Position numbers and translations under genes: made by a program. Source: Cryomorphaceae bacterium (GTDB lineage Bacteria > Bacteroidota > Bacteroidia > Flavobacteriales_G > Salibacteraceae). Taken from it: a DNA stretch of 11,004 bases. This document shows positions 1 through 5,833 of this stretch, one piece after another; position 1 is the stretch's first letter, and every line of letters starts with the position of its first letter. Under the pieces are notes generated by a model that saw only the letters and a program-made list of their open reading frames with translations, made no database searches and was not told the origin of the DNA. The stretch covers positions 1 to 11,004 of the forward strand of contig PXEK01000280.1 in assembly GCA_003564735.1 (NCBI GenBank), written 5' to 3'.

Positions 1-53
1 TTATGGTCAAAAATTAATTGATCCACAGGATCATCTGACGATTTATCACTCAT
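1..53 (-). CDS. 5' end of an unidentified protein, cut by the window edge
   Basis: An ATG at 53-51 on the minus strand opens a frame that runs off the window. Only 17 residues are visible (MSDKSSDDPVDQLIFDH), hydrophilic and acidic, with no motif. It begins one base after the stop of the DUF4160 gene, so the two are almost certainly co-transcribed and probably translationally coupled. Genes directly downstream of DUF4160 genes are often DUF2442 proteins; that would fit the position, but the visible residues do not show it. The existence of a gene is fairly likely; its identity is not known. Confidence 0.55.
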   Translation of the reverse strand, partial: MSDKSSDDPVDQLIFDH

Positions 54-54
54 A

Positions 55-288
55 TTATTTGAAGTATTCATACCAGGCATTTTTAAATTTTTCACTATTA
101 CTATTTATCAGTCGTGCAATATCCTTTCGCTGCTGAACCGTAAAGTCGTAACTATAAACCTCGGCAACAGGATCTAACCAATATTTAGCATTTCCATCTG
201 CTTTTTCAACGTGTATATGGCACGGCTCGTTGCTTTCATTGCTGTAAAAATAAAAACGAAATCCGTTTACCTTTAGTACTGTTGGCAT
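55..288 (-). CDS. DUF4160 family small protein
   Basis: A 77-residue protein beginning MPTVLKVNGFRFYFYSNE, with the NEPCHIHVEKADG segment and a C-terminal W-YEYFK. The MPT...G-RF-FYSNE...PHIHV pattern is the signature of the DUF4160 family, whose members are 70-90 residues long and of unknown biochemical function. They are often encoded next to a DUF2442 gene, a pair sometimes suspected to be toxin-antitoxin-like. The start is placed at 288 because family members begin at this Met. An in-frame ATG at 345 would add 19 residues unlike the family, yet it also lies downstream of the likely promoter (365-372), so the longer form is not excluded. The next gene starts after a 1-nt gap. Confidence 0.8.
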   Translation of the reverse strand: MPTVLKVNGFRFYFYSNESNEPCHIHVEKADGNAKYWLDPVAEVYSYDFTVQQRKDIARLINSNSEKFKNAWYEYFK

Positions 289-364
289 AGTTGATAATAA
301 AACCGATTCATATAATTTTCTTGGGCATGCGCCCCATTCATACATTTTCCGAAAAAACTTAAAA

Positions 365-372
365 CAAAGATA
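365..372 (-). promoter_or_regulatory. putative Bacteroidota -7 element (TATCTTTG) for the DUF4160 gene
   Basis: Reading the minus strand from 372 to 365 gives TATCTTTG, an exact match to TAnnTTTG. Transcription would start near 359, about 70 nt before the preferred start at 288. I see no good -33 TTG at the usual distance upstream, so the call rests on the -7 box alone. Confidence 0.4.
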
Positions 373-799
373 TAAAAAGAGGAATTATTTAGGGCTATTA
401 AATTCAGGTAGATCACATCTAACAACCTCAAGGGGGCAAGGCCTTGGCCTACCTTCTATCTAAAAAGTAATGATTAACACTACTCTTTAAAAACTCGAAT
501 CCTTTGAATTCTTTAAAGTTAAACAATAAAAAACACCCGCTTTGAGAACTATTAATTTGTCGCCCGGTTTTGCAAGACCATTTTCGAGGTAGGTTCAAAA
601 GCATAAATCGAGATTTCATTGACCACACAATAAACAAATGAATATTGACGGTTATTTCCGAATTTATGGACGTTTTAAAATTGCGGATTGCCCATATCGA
701 CATTAATCAAATAACAGGAAAACTAGCGGCTAAAGATGAGTTGTTTCGTCCTGCAAACACTCCCCGACATGCTACCACAACAAATAAAACACTCCGCAT
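373..799. other. gene-poor intergenic stretch
   Basis: More than 400 bases between the promoter of the DUF4160 gene and the stop of the hydrolase gene. Short open frames exist on both strands (for example minus 703-449, and plus 645-878, which opens with TTG), but their translations show no domain, start signal or compositional sign of a real protein, and the plus one overlaps the hydrolase gene antisense. A short palindrome, CAAGGCCTTG, lies near 438-447. I see no tRNA, no clear terminator and no repeat array. A decayed gene cannot be excluded. Confidence 0.5.
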
Positions 800-2023
800 C
801 TATCGTGTATCTGAAGCATCATCTACCTCATCGTCGTCATCAATGATGGTATTAAAATTATGCCCTTGCACATATTGAAACCACCAATCGTGATTGTTGG
901 GGTTGGGAAAAGCCTCTACCCAAGCGCCGGGAGCGGCAGTTACCAAACGCTTATAACTGTCGGGTAAATTGCGAATTAATCGCTTTATGGGGTCGTACCA
1001 GCTGTGTGGCGCTAAATCTATCGTTCCCCAGTGTATGGGGTAGAAAAGTCCGCCCCCGAGCATTTCAAAAGCGTCAACGGCTTCTTCAGGAAACAAGTGT
1101 AAGTCATGCCACGCGCTATCGTAAGCTCCAATGGGCATCAAACAAATATCGAACGGACCAAAGTCTTCGCCTATTTCTTCGTAACCCGGAAATATACCGG
1201 AGTCACCGCCAAAGTAAACGTTGCAACCGTTAAATTCAATCACAAAAGAAGCCCAAAGCGTATTGTTATTAGTAAAGCCCCGTCCCGTAAAGTGTCGAGC
1301 GGGAGTACTTGTGATTACAATATCGTCAAATTCAAATTTCTCATACCAATCCAACTCCACCACTTTCTCGGGCGGAATTCCCCAAAAACGCAGGTGGGAT
1401 CCCACACCTAACGGCACTACAAAAAACTTGGTTTTCGGCTCTAAATCCTTGACCGTGTGCATACTCAGGTGATCGTAATGGTCATGTGAGATAATTACCG
1501 CTTCAAGGTCGGGCATTTCCTCCTCGCTAATCGGGGAAGGAAACATGCGGTCGGGCCCCGCAAATGAAACGGGAGAAGCGCGATCAAAAACGGGATCGGT
1601 GAGAATGTACATCCCCTTTTTCTCCATCAACACCGAGGAATGGCCCATCCAATTGAGATGCAACATACCGGTGTCACGCAGTAAAAGTTCATTTTTGACA
1701 TTGAAATTGACATCGCCCGCAGGTTCCTTTTGTACATCGCGATTGAGGTACCTTTTTGTCAACATCCACATTTCTTGTGCATCACCATTGGCAGTAGGAA
1801 TTGTATTATAAAACCTTCCTTCTTTGTAAATACTGTTTTGCGCTCTTATTTGCATTTCGGCAGGCTCAGGGGGCTGTCCAAACTGTTTTAAAACACCTCG
1901 CGATGATCCCGTAAAAGCAAACCATATCACGATTAAAGATAAGTATACTGATATTTTCCTCAAAATGAAGCGGTTAAAACCTAATTCATAATTCCTCACA
2001 CTCAAATGCTCTATTGTATGCAT
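800..2023 (-). CDS. membrane-anchored metallo-beta-lactamase-fold hydrolase, NAPE-PLD/RomA-like
   Basis: A 407-residue member of the metallo-beta-lactamase superfamily. The zinc-binding motif HDHYDH is at residues 180-185, followed by further likely ligands H244 (PARHF), D274 (GGDSG) and H331 (PIHWGT). Upstream lie LNWMGHSS (123-130) and LTDPVFDRASP (141-151), which are typical of the branch containing N-acyl-phosphatidylethanolamine phospholipase D, enterobacterial RomA and UlaG-like lactonases. Members hydrolyse phosphodiester or ester bonds; the substrate here cannot be read from sequence. A hydrophobic segment at about 23-39 should be a membrane anchor or uncleaved signal, placing the catalytic domain outside the cytoplasm. 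The C-terminus is unusually acidic (DDDDEVDDASD). It appears to be a single-gene transcript with its own promoter. The start at 2023 is supported by an AGAAAGG Shine-Dalgarno-like site 8 nt upstream. Confidence 0.88.
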   Translation of the reverse strand: MHTIEHLSVRNYELGFNRFILRKISVYLSLIVIWFAFTGSSRGVLKQFGQPPEPAEMQIRAQNSIYKEGRFYNTIPTANGDAQEMWMLTKRYLNRDVQKEPAGDVNFNVKNELLLRDTGMLHLNWMGHSSVLMEKKGMYILTDPVFDRASPVSFAGPDRMFPSPISEEEMPDLEAVIISHDHYDHLSMHTVKDLEPKTKFFVVPLGVGSHLRFWGIPPEKVVELDWYEKFEFDDIVITSTPARHFTGRGFTNNNTLWASFVIEFNGCNVYFGGDSGIFPGYEEIGEDFGPFDICLMPIGAYDSAWHDLHLFPEEAVDAFEMLGGGLFYPIHWGTIDLAPHSWYDPIKRLIRNLPDSYKRLVTAAPGAWVEAFPNPNNHDWWFQYVQGHNFNTIIDDDDEVDDASDTR

Positions 2024-2031
2024 TTATCATG

Positions 2032-2038
2032 CCTTTCT
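2032..2038 (-). promoter_or_regulatory. Shine-Dalgarno-like site AGAAAGG
   Basis: On the minus strand AGAAAGG lies 8 nt before the ATG of the hydrolase gene. Such sites are missing in front of most other genes here, so it helps decide this start. Confidence 0.5.
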
Positions 2039-2050
2039 GTCGTCTGCGCG

Positions 2051-2077
2051 CAAAAGTAAAGAAGGTTAGCGAACAAA
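2051..2077 (-). promoter_or_regulatory. putative Bacteroidota promoter for the hydrolase gene
   Basis: On the minus strand TACTTTTG (2058-2051) matches TAnnTTTG exactly. TTTG (2077-2074) lies 15 nt upstream, slightly closer than the usual -33 spacing. Transcription would start near 2045, giving a leader of about 22 nt that contains the AGAAAGG site. Confidence 0.5.
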
Positions 2078-2324
2078 TGGGGGTTACAATACTTTATTCA
2101 TCACAAACTTTAAAGCAAACATTAAACAACAACATGCAAAAAACTACACCACATTTTGTTGCTCATTTAAGGCTCAAATTGAAATACAGAGAAAGTATAC
2201 GATTAACAGGGTAACAACTATTCTCAATGGAATTCCCGGTTTAACAAATACCTCGGTACTATTAACAGTTTTAGACAAAACACTTGGTTTCCCAACGGGT
2301 TATCATTAATCAACTTTTATGTGC
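2078..2324. other. divergent intergenic region
   Basis: This AT-rich stretch separates the divergent hydrolase and prohibitin-like genes. It carries a small GGAATTCC palindrome (2229-2236) and no convincing ORF or RNA gene. A plus-strand open frame at 2014-2214 has no recognisable content and overlaps the hydrolase start and promoter. Confidence 0.4.
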
Positions 2325-2332
2325 TACTTTCG
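2325..2332 (+). promoter_or_regulatory. putative -7 element (TACTTTCG) for the prohibitin-like gene
   Basis: TACTTTCG differs from TAnnTTTG at one base and lies 28 nt before the ATG at 2361, which would give a leader of roughly 20 nt. No good TTG box is seen at 17-23 nt upstream, so the call is tentative. Confidence 0.35.
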
Positions 2333-2360
2333 CAATACTAAACTTTGAAAAATCAAAATC

Positions 2361-3182
2361 ATGGAAAACAATCCCAAATTAATACGTGCTATCGTCATCA
2401 TAGGGGTGGCTTTAGTTGTTCTCATCGCATTTTCCAGCTCCCTATTTTTTAGCGTGGGACCGGGTGAACGAGCTGTGATGTACAGGCCGTTATCAGGCGG
2501 GCTTGACAAAGAAAAAATTTACACCCAAGGACTCCACTTCAAAGTACCTTGGAATACCAACATCACCTTCGAAATTAGAAAGAAGGAAAGAGAACAAAGT
2601 ATGGAGGTGCTCTCCTCCAACGGACTTAAGATAGGCTTGGAGATGTCGGTACGATACCGACCGTTAGAAGAAAAAATAGGTTTTTTGTTTGATGAAGTGG
2701 GTGCAGATTACTTGGAGAAAATCATTATTCCCGAAGTGCGTTCGGCAACTCGAGAGGTTATAGGAAAATACAAACCGGAGGAACTTTACTCCACTGATCG
2801 AGAAGGAATTCAGCAACAAATTTTTGACCGCACGTCGCTTGTTTTACAAAAAAATTATATTGACTTGGACGCATTGTTGATTCGGTCTATCCGGCTTCCG
2901 GACCAAATCAGGGACGCCATTGAGCGTAAATTAACTGAACAACAGGCCATTCAACAAAAAGAATACTCGAAGCAAAAGGCCGAGAAAGAAGCTGAAAGAA
3001 TCGAAATTGAGGCTCGTGGTAAAGCCGAGGCAAACCGTATATTAAATGCATCACTTACAGATAAAATCTTAAAAGAAAAGGCCATTTCAGCAACGGAGCG
3101 TATTGCAGAATCTGAAAACTCCAAAATCGTCATCATGGGCAACGGCAAAGACGGTATGCCGGTAATGCTCAGTGCAGATTAA
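2361..3182 (+). CDS. prohibitin-like SPFH/band 7 membrane protein
   Basis: A 273-residue protein with one N-terminal membrane helix (about 8-31), then the prohibitin-type opening VGPGERAVMYRPLSGG (32-47), an SPFH/band 7 domain to about residue 190, and a charged helical coiled-coil tail rich in Lys, Glu and Ala (about 190-252). Its length and order match eukaryotic prohibitins and their bacterial relatives. These proteins form large ring or cage oligomers at the inner membrane, often linked to FtsH-type proteases or membrane microdomains; here the domain would face the periplasm or the cytoplasm depending on topology, which sequence alone does not fix. No NfeD or FtsH gene is adjacent. The gene appears to stand alone, ending at a strong hairpin. 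No Shine-Dalgarno site precedes the ATG. Confidence 0.9.
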   Translation: MENNPKLIRAIVIIGVALVVLIAFSSSLFFSVGPGERAVMYRPLSGGLDKEKIYTQGLHFKVPWNTNITFEIRKKEREQSMEVLSSNGLKIGLEMSVRYRPLEEKIGFLFDEVGADYLEKIIIPEVRSATREVIGKYKPEELYSTDREGIQQQIFDRTSLVLQKNYIDLDALLIRSIRLPDQIRDAIERKLTEQQAIQQKEYSKQKAEKEAERIEIEARGKAEANRILNASLTDKILKEKAISATERIAESENSKIVIMGNGKDGMPVMLSAD

Positions 3183-3187
3183 ACATA

Positions 3188-3221
3188 GAAGAGCGCGAAC
3201 ACCGGTTGTTCGCGCTCTCTT
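3188..3221. terminator. bidirectional hairpin terminator between convergent genes
   Basis: AGAGCGCGAACA (3190-3201) pairs perfectly with TGTTCGCGCTCT (3207-3218) around a CCGGT loop, a 12-bp GC-rich stem. It begins a few bases after the stop of the prohibitin-like gene and ends a few bases before the stop of the convergent DUF479 gene, so it can serve both. The T-tracts on either side are poor, so termination efficiency is uncertain. Confidence 0.75.
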
Positions 3222-3223
3222 CA

Positions 3224-3817
3224 TCAATTAATTTTCCTCAATTTGCGAAATTCCAAGCAGTGCTCTTCGAGCCCGGGGAAAAACGACTCGAACAGCGCCT
3301 TAAGTTCTGAATAGTGTCTCTGTAAATCCAACACTGCATTATTCATGTTGTTATCAAAACTTGCCCGCCGGTGCATACCGTAAAAAACCCGCTCCAACCC
3401 TTCCATATCTGCATAAGCTTCCCAAACATTAGTTTCTTTGGCATAATGATAAAAATGCAGAGCTTTCGCCGGGAAATAATCAAAATGCCGCTCCAACTTT
3501 GCCTCGCAATTGCGCGAAAAAATACGCAGCCCGGCACCGCTGAAATACTTACTCTCCGAAGCTAAAAAATGATCAAATAAAATATCTGCTACAACCGGAC
3601 TGTACTTACCCTGCGTGGGCCTAAGCAACTCCAAAACCTTTTTAAACTCAGGCGAAGCATCGGTATAGTTGTCAATTTCTCGGTGTAACTCTACACCGGT
3701 TTGCATTTTTGGCGTGAATCGTTCTATTTGCTTTGACGTGCAAAAATCACCTAAAAAGTTACCGGCCATCACCTCATCATCTTTGCCTGACAAATACAAA
3801 TGCGCTAAAAAATTCAT
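3224..3817 (-). CDS. DUF479 family protein, AcpH-like (ACP phosphodiesterase family)
   Basis: A 197-residue protein starting MNFLAHLYLSG, with GNFLGDF (19-25), the conserved HREID (45-49) and FDHFL (81-85) motifs, and a helical C-terminal half. This matches the family of E. coli AcpH, a metal-dependent hydrolase that removes 4'-phosphopantetheine from acyl carrier protein. Family membership is clear; the ACP activity has been shown for few members, so it remains an inference here. H45, D49, D82 and H83 are the likely metal or catalytic residues. The start at 3817 is chosen because the family begins MNFLAHL. An in-frame ATG at 3832 adds only MYFWE, and those codons coincide with a TACTTTTG promoter-like box. 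The gene is divergent from yqgE and convergent with the prohibitin-like gene. Confidence 0.87.
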   Translation of the reverse strand: MNFLAHLYLSGKDDEVMAGNFLGDFCTSKQIERFTPKMQTGVELHREIDNYTDASPEFKKVLELLRPTQGKYSPVVADILFDHFLASESKYFSGAGLRIFSRNCEAKLERHFDYFPAKALHFYHYAKETNVWEAYADMEGLERVFYGMHRRASFDNNMNNAVLDLQRHYSELKALFESFFPGLEEHCLEFRKLRKIN

Positions 3818-3821
3818 CTCC

Positions 3822-3829
3822 CAAAAGTA
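3822..3829 (-). promoter_or_regulatory. possible -7 element (TACTTTTG) abutting the DUF479 start
   Basis: The minus strand reads TACTTTTG from 3829 to 3822, an exact TAnnTTTG match, only 4 nt before the ATG at 3817. If used, the transcript would be leaderless or nearly so, and the upstream ATG at 3832 could not be translated. No clear -33 box is seen, so it may be chance. Confidence 0.3.
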
Positions 3830-3862
3830 CATCGTTGTTCATAACTTTGAGCAGCGCGAACA

Positions 3863-3890
3863 TTGAAAAGTGTGAAGTTGTTTATCTTTG
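3863..3890 (+). promoter_or_regulatory. Bacteroidota-type promoter for yqgE
   Basis: TTG (3863-3865) and TATCTTTG (3883-3890) are separated by 17 nt, the spacing expected for the Bacteroidota primary sigma factor, and the -7 box fits TAnnTTTG exactly. Transcription would begin near 3896, leaving a leader of about 20 nt before the ATG at 3916. This is the best promoter in the window. Confidence 0.65.
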
Positions 3891-3915
3891 AAACTCATTA
3901 AAAAAATCACATCCC

Positions 3916-4503
3916 ATGCTGGACAACTCATTCTTTGAAGATTTAAAATTTGATCGGTACGCCCCCGCAAAGGGAATGTTTTTAGTTTCGGAACCCTTCC
4001 TCCCCGACCCCAATTTTAGCAGAACCGTTATTCTCCTCACCGAACATAACGATAAAGGAAGTTTTGGCTTGGTTCTGAACAAAACTATGGATATCAAACC
4101 CGAAGATGTGCTGGAAACCTTCACCTCTACCCCTTTCCACTTATACTCGGGAGGGCCTGTTTCCCTGAACGAGATGTTTTATATCCACGCTCTGGGCAAT
4201 AGATTTGAAGGCAGTATGGAAATATTGCCGGGCCTTTTTTGGGGTGGCAACTTTGAGCAAATCACGGCTGAAATCAATCAAGGCACAGTGAGCAAAGACA
4301 AAATGAAGTTTTTCGCGGGTTACAGCGGTTGGGGCGCGGGGCAACTTCAAAGCGAAATAAACCAAAAATCATGGATTGTGCTACCCGGAGATGCAGCCAC
4401 CGCTTTAATCGGCGATGACCAAATGTGGAAAAGCATATTAGCCCGGCACGGTAAAAAGTACGAAGTGTTGAGTAATTTCCCTCAAAATCCCGACCTCAAC
4501 TAG
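3916..4503 (+). CDS. yqgE: YqgE/AlgH (DUF179) family protein
   Basis: A 195-residue protein with the full family pattern: KGMFLVSEPFLPDPNFSRTV (19-38), GSFGLVLNK (48-56), the GGPV turn (79-82), FAGYSGWGAGQLQSE (133-147) and a W-IVLPGD segment (153-159). The length equals that of E. coli YqgE (about 187 residues). The family is widespread and cytoplasmic; no biochemical function is firmly established. In proteobacteria the gene sits beside the Holliday-junction resolvase gene yqgF/ruvX and has been called an alginate regulator (AlgH) in Pseudomonas, but neither context is present here. It is preceded by a clear promoter (3863-3890), has no Shine-Dalgarno site, and is followed by about 150 bp before the next gene. 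Confidence 0.92.
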   Translation: MLDNSFFEDLKFDRYAPAKGMFLVSEPFLPDPNFSRTVILLTEHNDKGSFGLVLNKTMDIKPEDVLETFTSTPFHLYSGGPVSLNEMFYIHALGNRFEGSMEILPGLFWGGNFEQITAEINQGTVSKDKMKFFAGYSGWGAGQLQSEINQKSWIVLPGDAATALIGDDQMWKSILARHGKKYEVLSNFPQNPDLN

Positions 4504-4571
4504 TCTCTGTTATCGCTTCCCAATTCGGGTATGAACCTTTTTTGGGCTGAAGTAACAACCGGGTTTTAAAG

Positions 4572-4583
4572 ATTCCCGGGAAT
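4572..4583. repeat. 12-bp perfect palindrome ATTCCCGGGAAT
   Basis: ATTCCCGGGAAT is a perfect inverted repeat with no loop, lying about 42 bp upstream of the -7 box of the envelope operon. Its symmetry and position suit a dimeric regulator's operator; chance is also possible. Confidence 0.35.
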
Positions 4584-4624
4584 TTGCAGAGTGAGCCACA
4601 AACCAACATTATACCTGTAAATCG

Positions 4625-4632
4625 TATATTTG
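4625..4632 (+). promoter_or_regulatory. putative -7 element (TATATTTG) of the envelope operon
   Basis: TATATTTG fits TAnnTTTG exactly and is followed 21 nt later by the ATG at 4654. It contains the TTG at 4630 that could otherwise be read as an upstream start, which argues against that start. The -33 box is not clear. Confidence 0.5.
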
Positions 4633-4653
4633 CAACCTGAAAACAGACTTCAA

Positions 4654-5826
4654 ATGAATAAAACTCTACTTTTAATCTTCTCACTTGTTTTAGTCCACCT
4701 CAGCTTTTTTGCACAAACGAGTACCGTTTATTATGATGTGGTTCAAAATACACTTAACGAGGGCTCGCCTCTGCCGGCGGAAACCCCATTTCAATTAAGA
4801 AGCAACCTGCCCGATAATGTGGTTTTTGTGGAGGTGGATATTCACAGGGGAGAGCAAAGAGGAAACCCCCATTTTAGTTATAGCTGGAAAAAACCGTTCA
4901 ACTTCGAGGTAAATGAGTGGGGACTCAAAGTGGCTGAACCGCTGCGCGGAAATGATAACTACACTTTTGTTTTTAAGTACTTTGTGAAAGCGGGACAAAA
5001 CCAAATGCAACGATTGGAAGCGGGAGTTCACAAAAACTTAGAAGCCTACATCAACGCTAATTTTGAAGTGCGCAGGAGAAGCTTTAGCGTCATGAGCGGG
5101 AAACGCGAAATGATGAAAAACCTCAATAAAATCATGGGTGACGGAGTAAATAACTACCGCCACGGCACCCATGCTAAATTCGAAGGCTTCAGCGATATTG
5201 TCGCTCAAAAAATAGATCAAATTGAAGGCGCCAATCTTAAACGTGCGCGCTTTAACGTATTCGGAAGTCGTAAAAACAAAGATAGTACGCGAGTTAATTA
5301 CGCCAAGCAGCTTATTGATGAATTGGTGAGTTTAGTCAAGGGTGAAGCCTCGCAGTACCTAAACAGCGATATGTTCGTGCTGGCCGATACGCGCCTAATT
5401 CAAAATCAAGCCACTGAAAATACACCCAATTATATCGCTCTAAATTTTGGATACGCCGGCGCGCCGCTCGGCGGCGGATTCAGTAACTTGGATTACGATG
5501 TTTCCCCCTATGCCGGCATCTCCATTCCGTTGGGAAAACTGGCCTTTCACCCGTTTTTGAGTAAAACCTCATTCTCAGCAGGCCTGATGACTCAAAACAT
5601 GAACGATAATGACGGCAACCTCATAAGCGGTCCACTGGTGGGTAGGCCGCTCTACGCCGCTTTGGGCTTCAAAACGCTCAAAATATTTCGCTTCAACGCA
5701 GGCGCCATGGTTGCTTCACAGGAGGTCACGAATATGAACAATCAGGTAAGTGAAAACATAAAAATTTACCCCTTTGTGGGCATTGCCCTCGAACTCAACA
5801 TGTGGTTAGGCTTCAATCGTAAATAG
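4654..5826 (+). CDS. exported protein of unknown function with a beta-rich C-terminal region
   Basis: A 390-residue protein I do not recognise. It opens with a signal peptide (MNKTLLLIFSLVLVHLSFFA, likely cut before Q21). Residues 24-112 look beta-rich (WKKPFNFEVNEWG, YTFVFKYFV); 115-250 are mainly helical and charged, with KREMMKNLNKIMGDG (150-164). From about 258 to 388 alternating hydrophobic strands (IALNFGYAGAPLGGG, PYAGISIPLG, LYAALGFKTL, FVGIALELNMWLGF) resemble strands of an outer-membrane barrel, and the chain ends on such a strand. It is therefore probably periplasmic or outer-membrane. The ATG at 4654 is chosen over an in-frame TTG at 4630 because it starts the signal peptide and the TTG lies in the -7 promoter box. 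It is the first gene of a likely operon, 7 nt before the barrel/OmpA gene, which suggests the two products work together. Confidence 0.75.
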   Translation: MNKTLLLIFSLVLVHLSFFAQTSTVYYDVVQNTLNEGSPLPAETPFQLRSNLPDNVVFVEVDIHRGEQRGNPHFSYSWKKPFNFEVNEWGLKVAEPLRGNDNYTFVFKYFVKAGQNQMQRLEAGVHKNLEAYINANFEVRRRSFSVMSGKREMMKNLNKIMGDGVNNYRHGTHAKFEGFSDIVAQKIDQIEGANLKRARFNVFGSRKNKDSTRVNYAKQLIDELVSLVKGEASQYLNSDMFVLADTRLIQNQATENTPNYIALNFGYAGAPLGGGFSNLDYDVSPYAGISIPLGKLAFHPFLSKTSFSAGLMTQNMNDNDGNLISGPLVGRPLYAALGFKTLKIFRFNAGAMVASQEVTNMNNQVSENIKIYPFVGIALELNMWLGFNRK

Positions 5827-5833
5827 AAACTTG

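Noticed and set aside
449..703. Minus-strand open frame of 84 codons in the gene-poor stretch
   Set aside because: No domain, no start signal and no coherent composition; an unselected open frame of this length is expected by chance.
645..878. Plus-strand open frame of 77 codons
   Set aside because: It starts with TTG, ends antisense within the hydrolase gene, and its Ser-rich end is the reverse of that gene's acidic tail.
4504..4560. Possible terminator after yqgE (GGT-ATGA-ACC followed by six T)
   Set aside because: The stem is only 3 bp, too short to call, despite the T-run.
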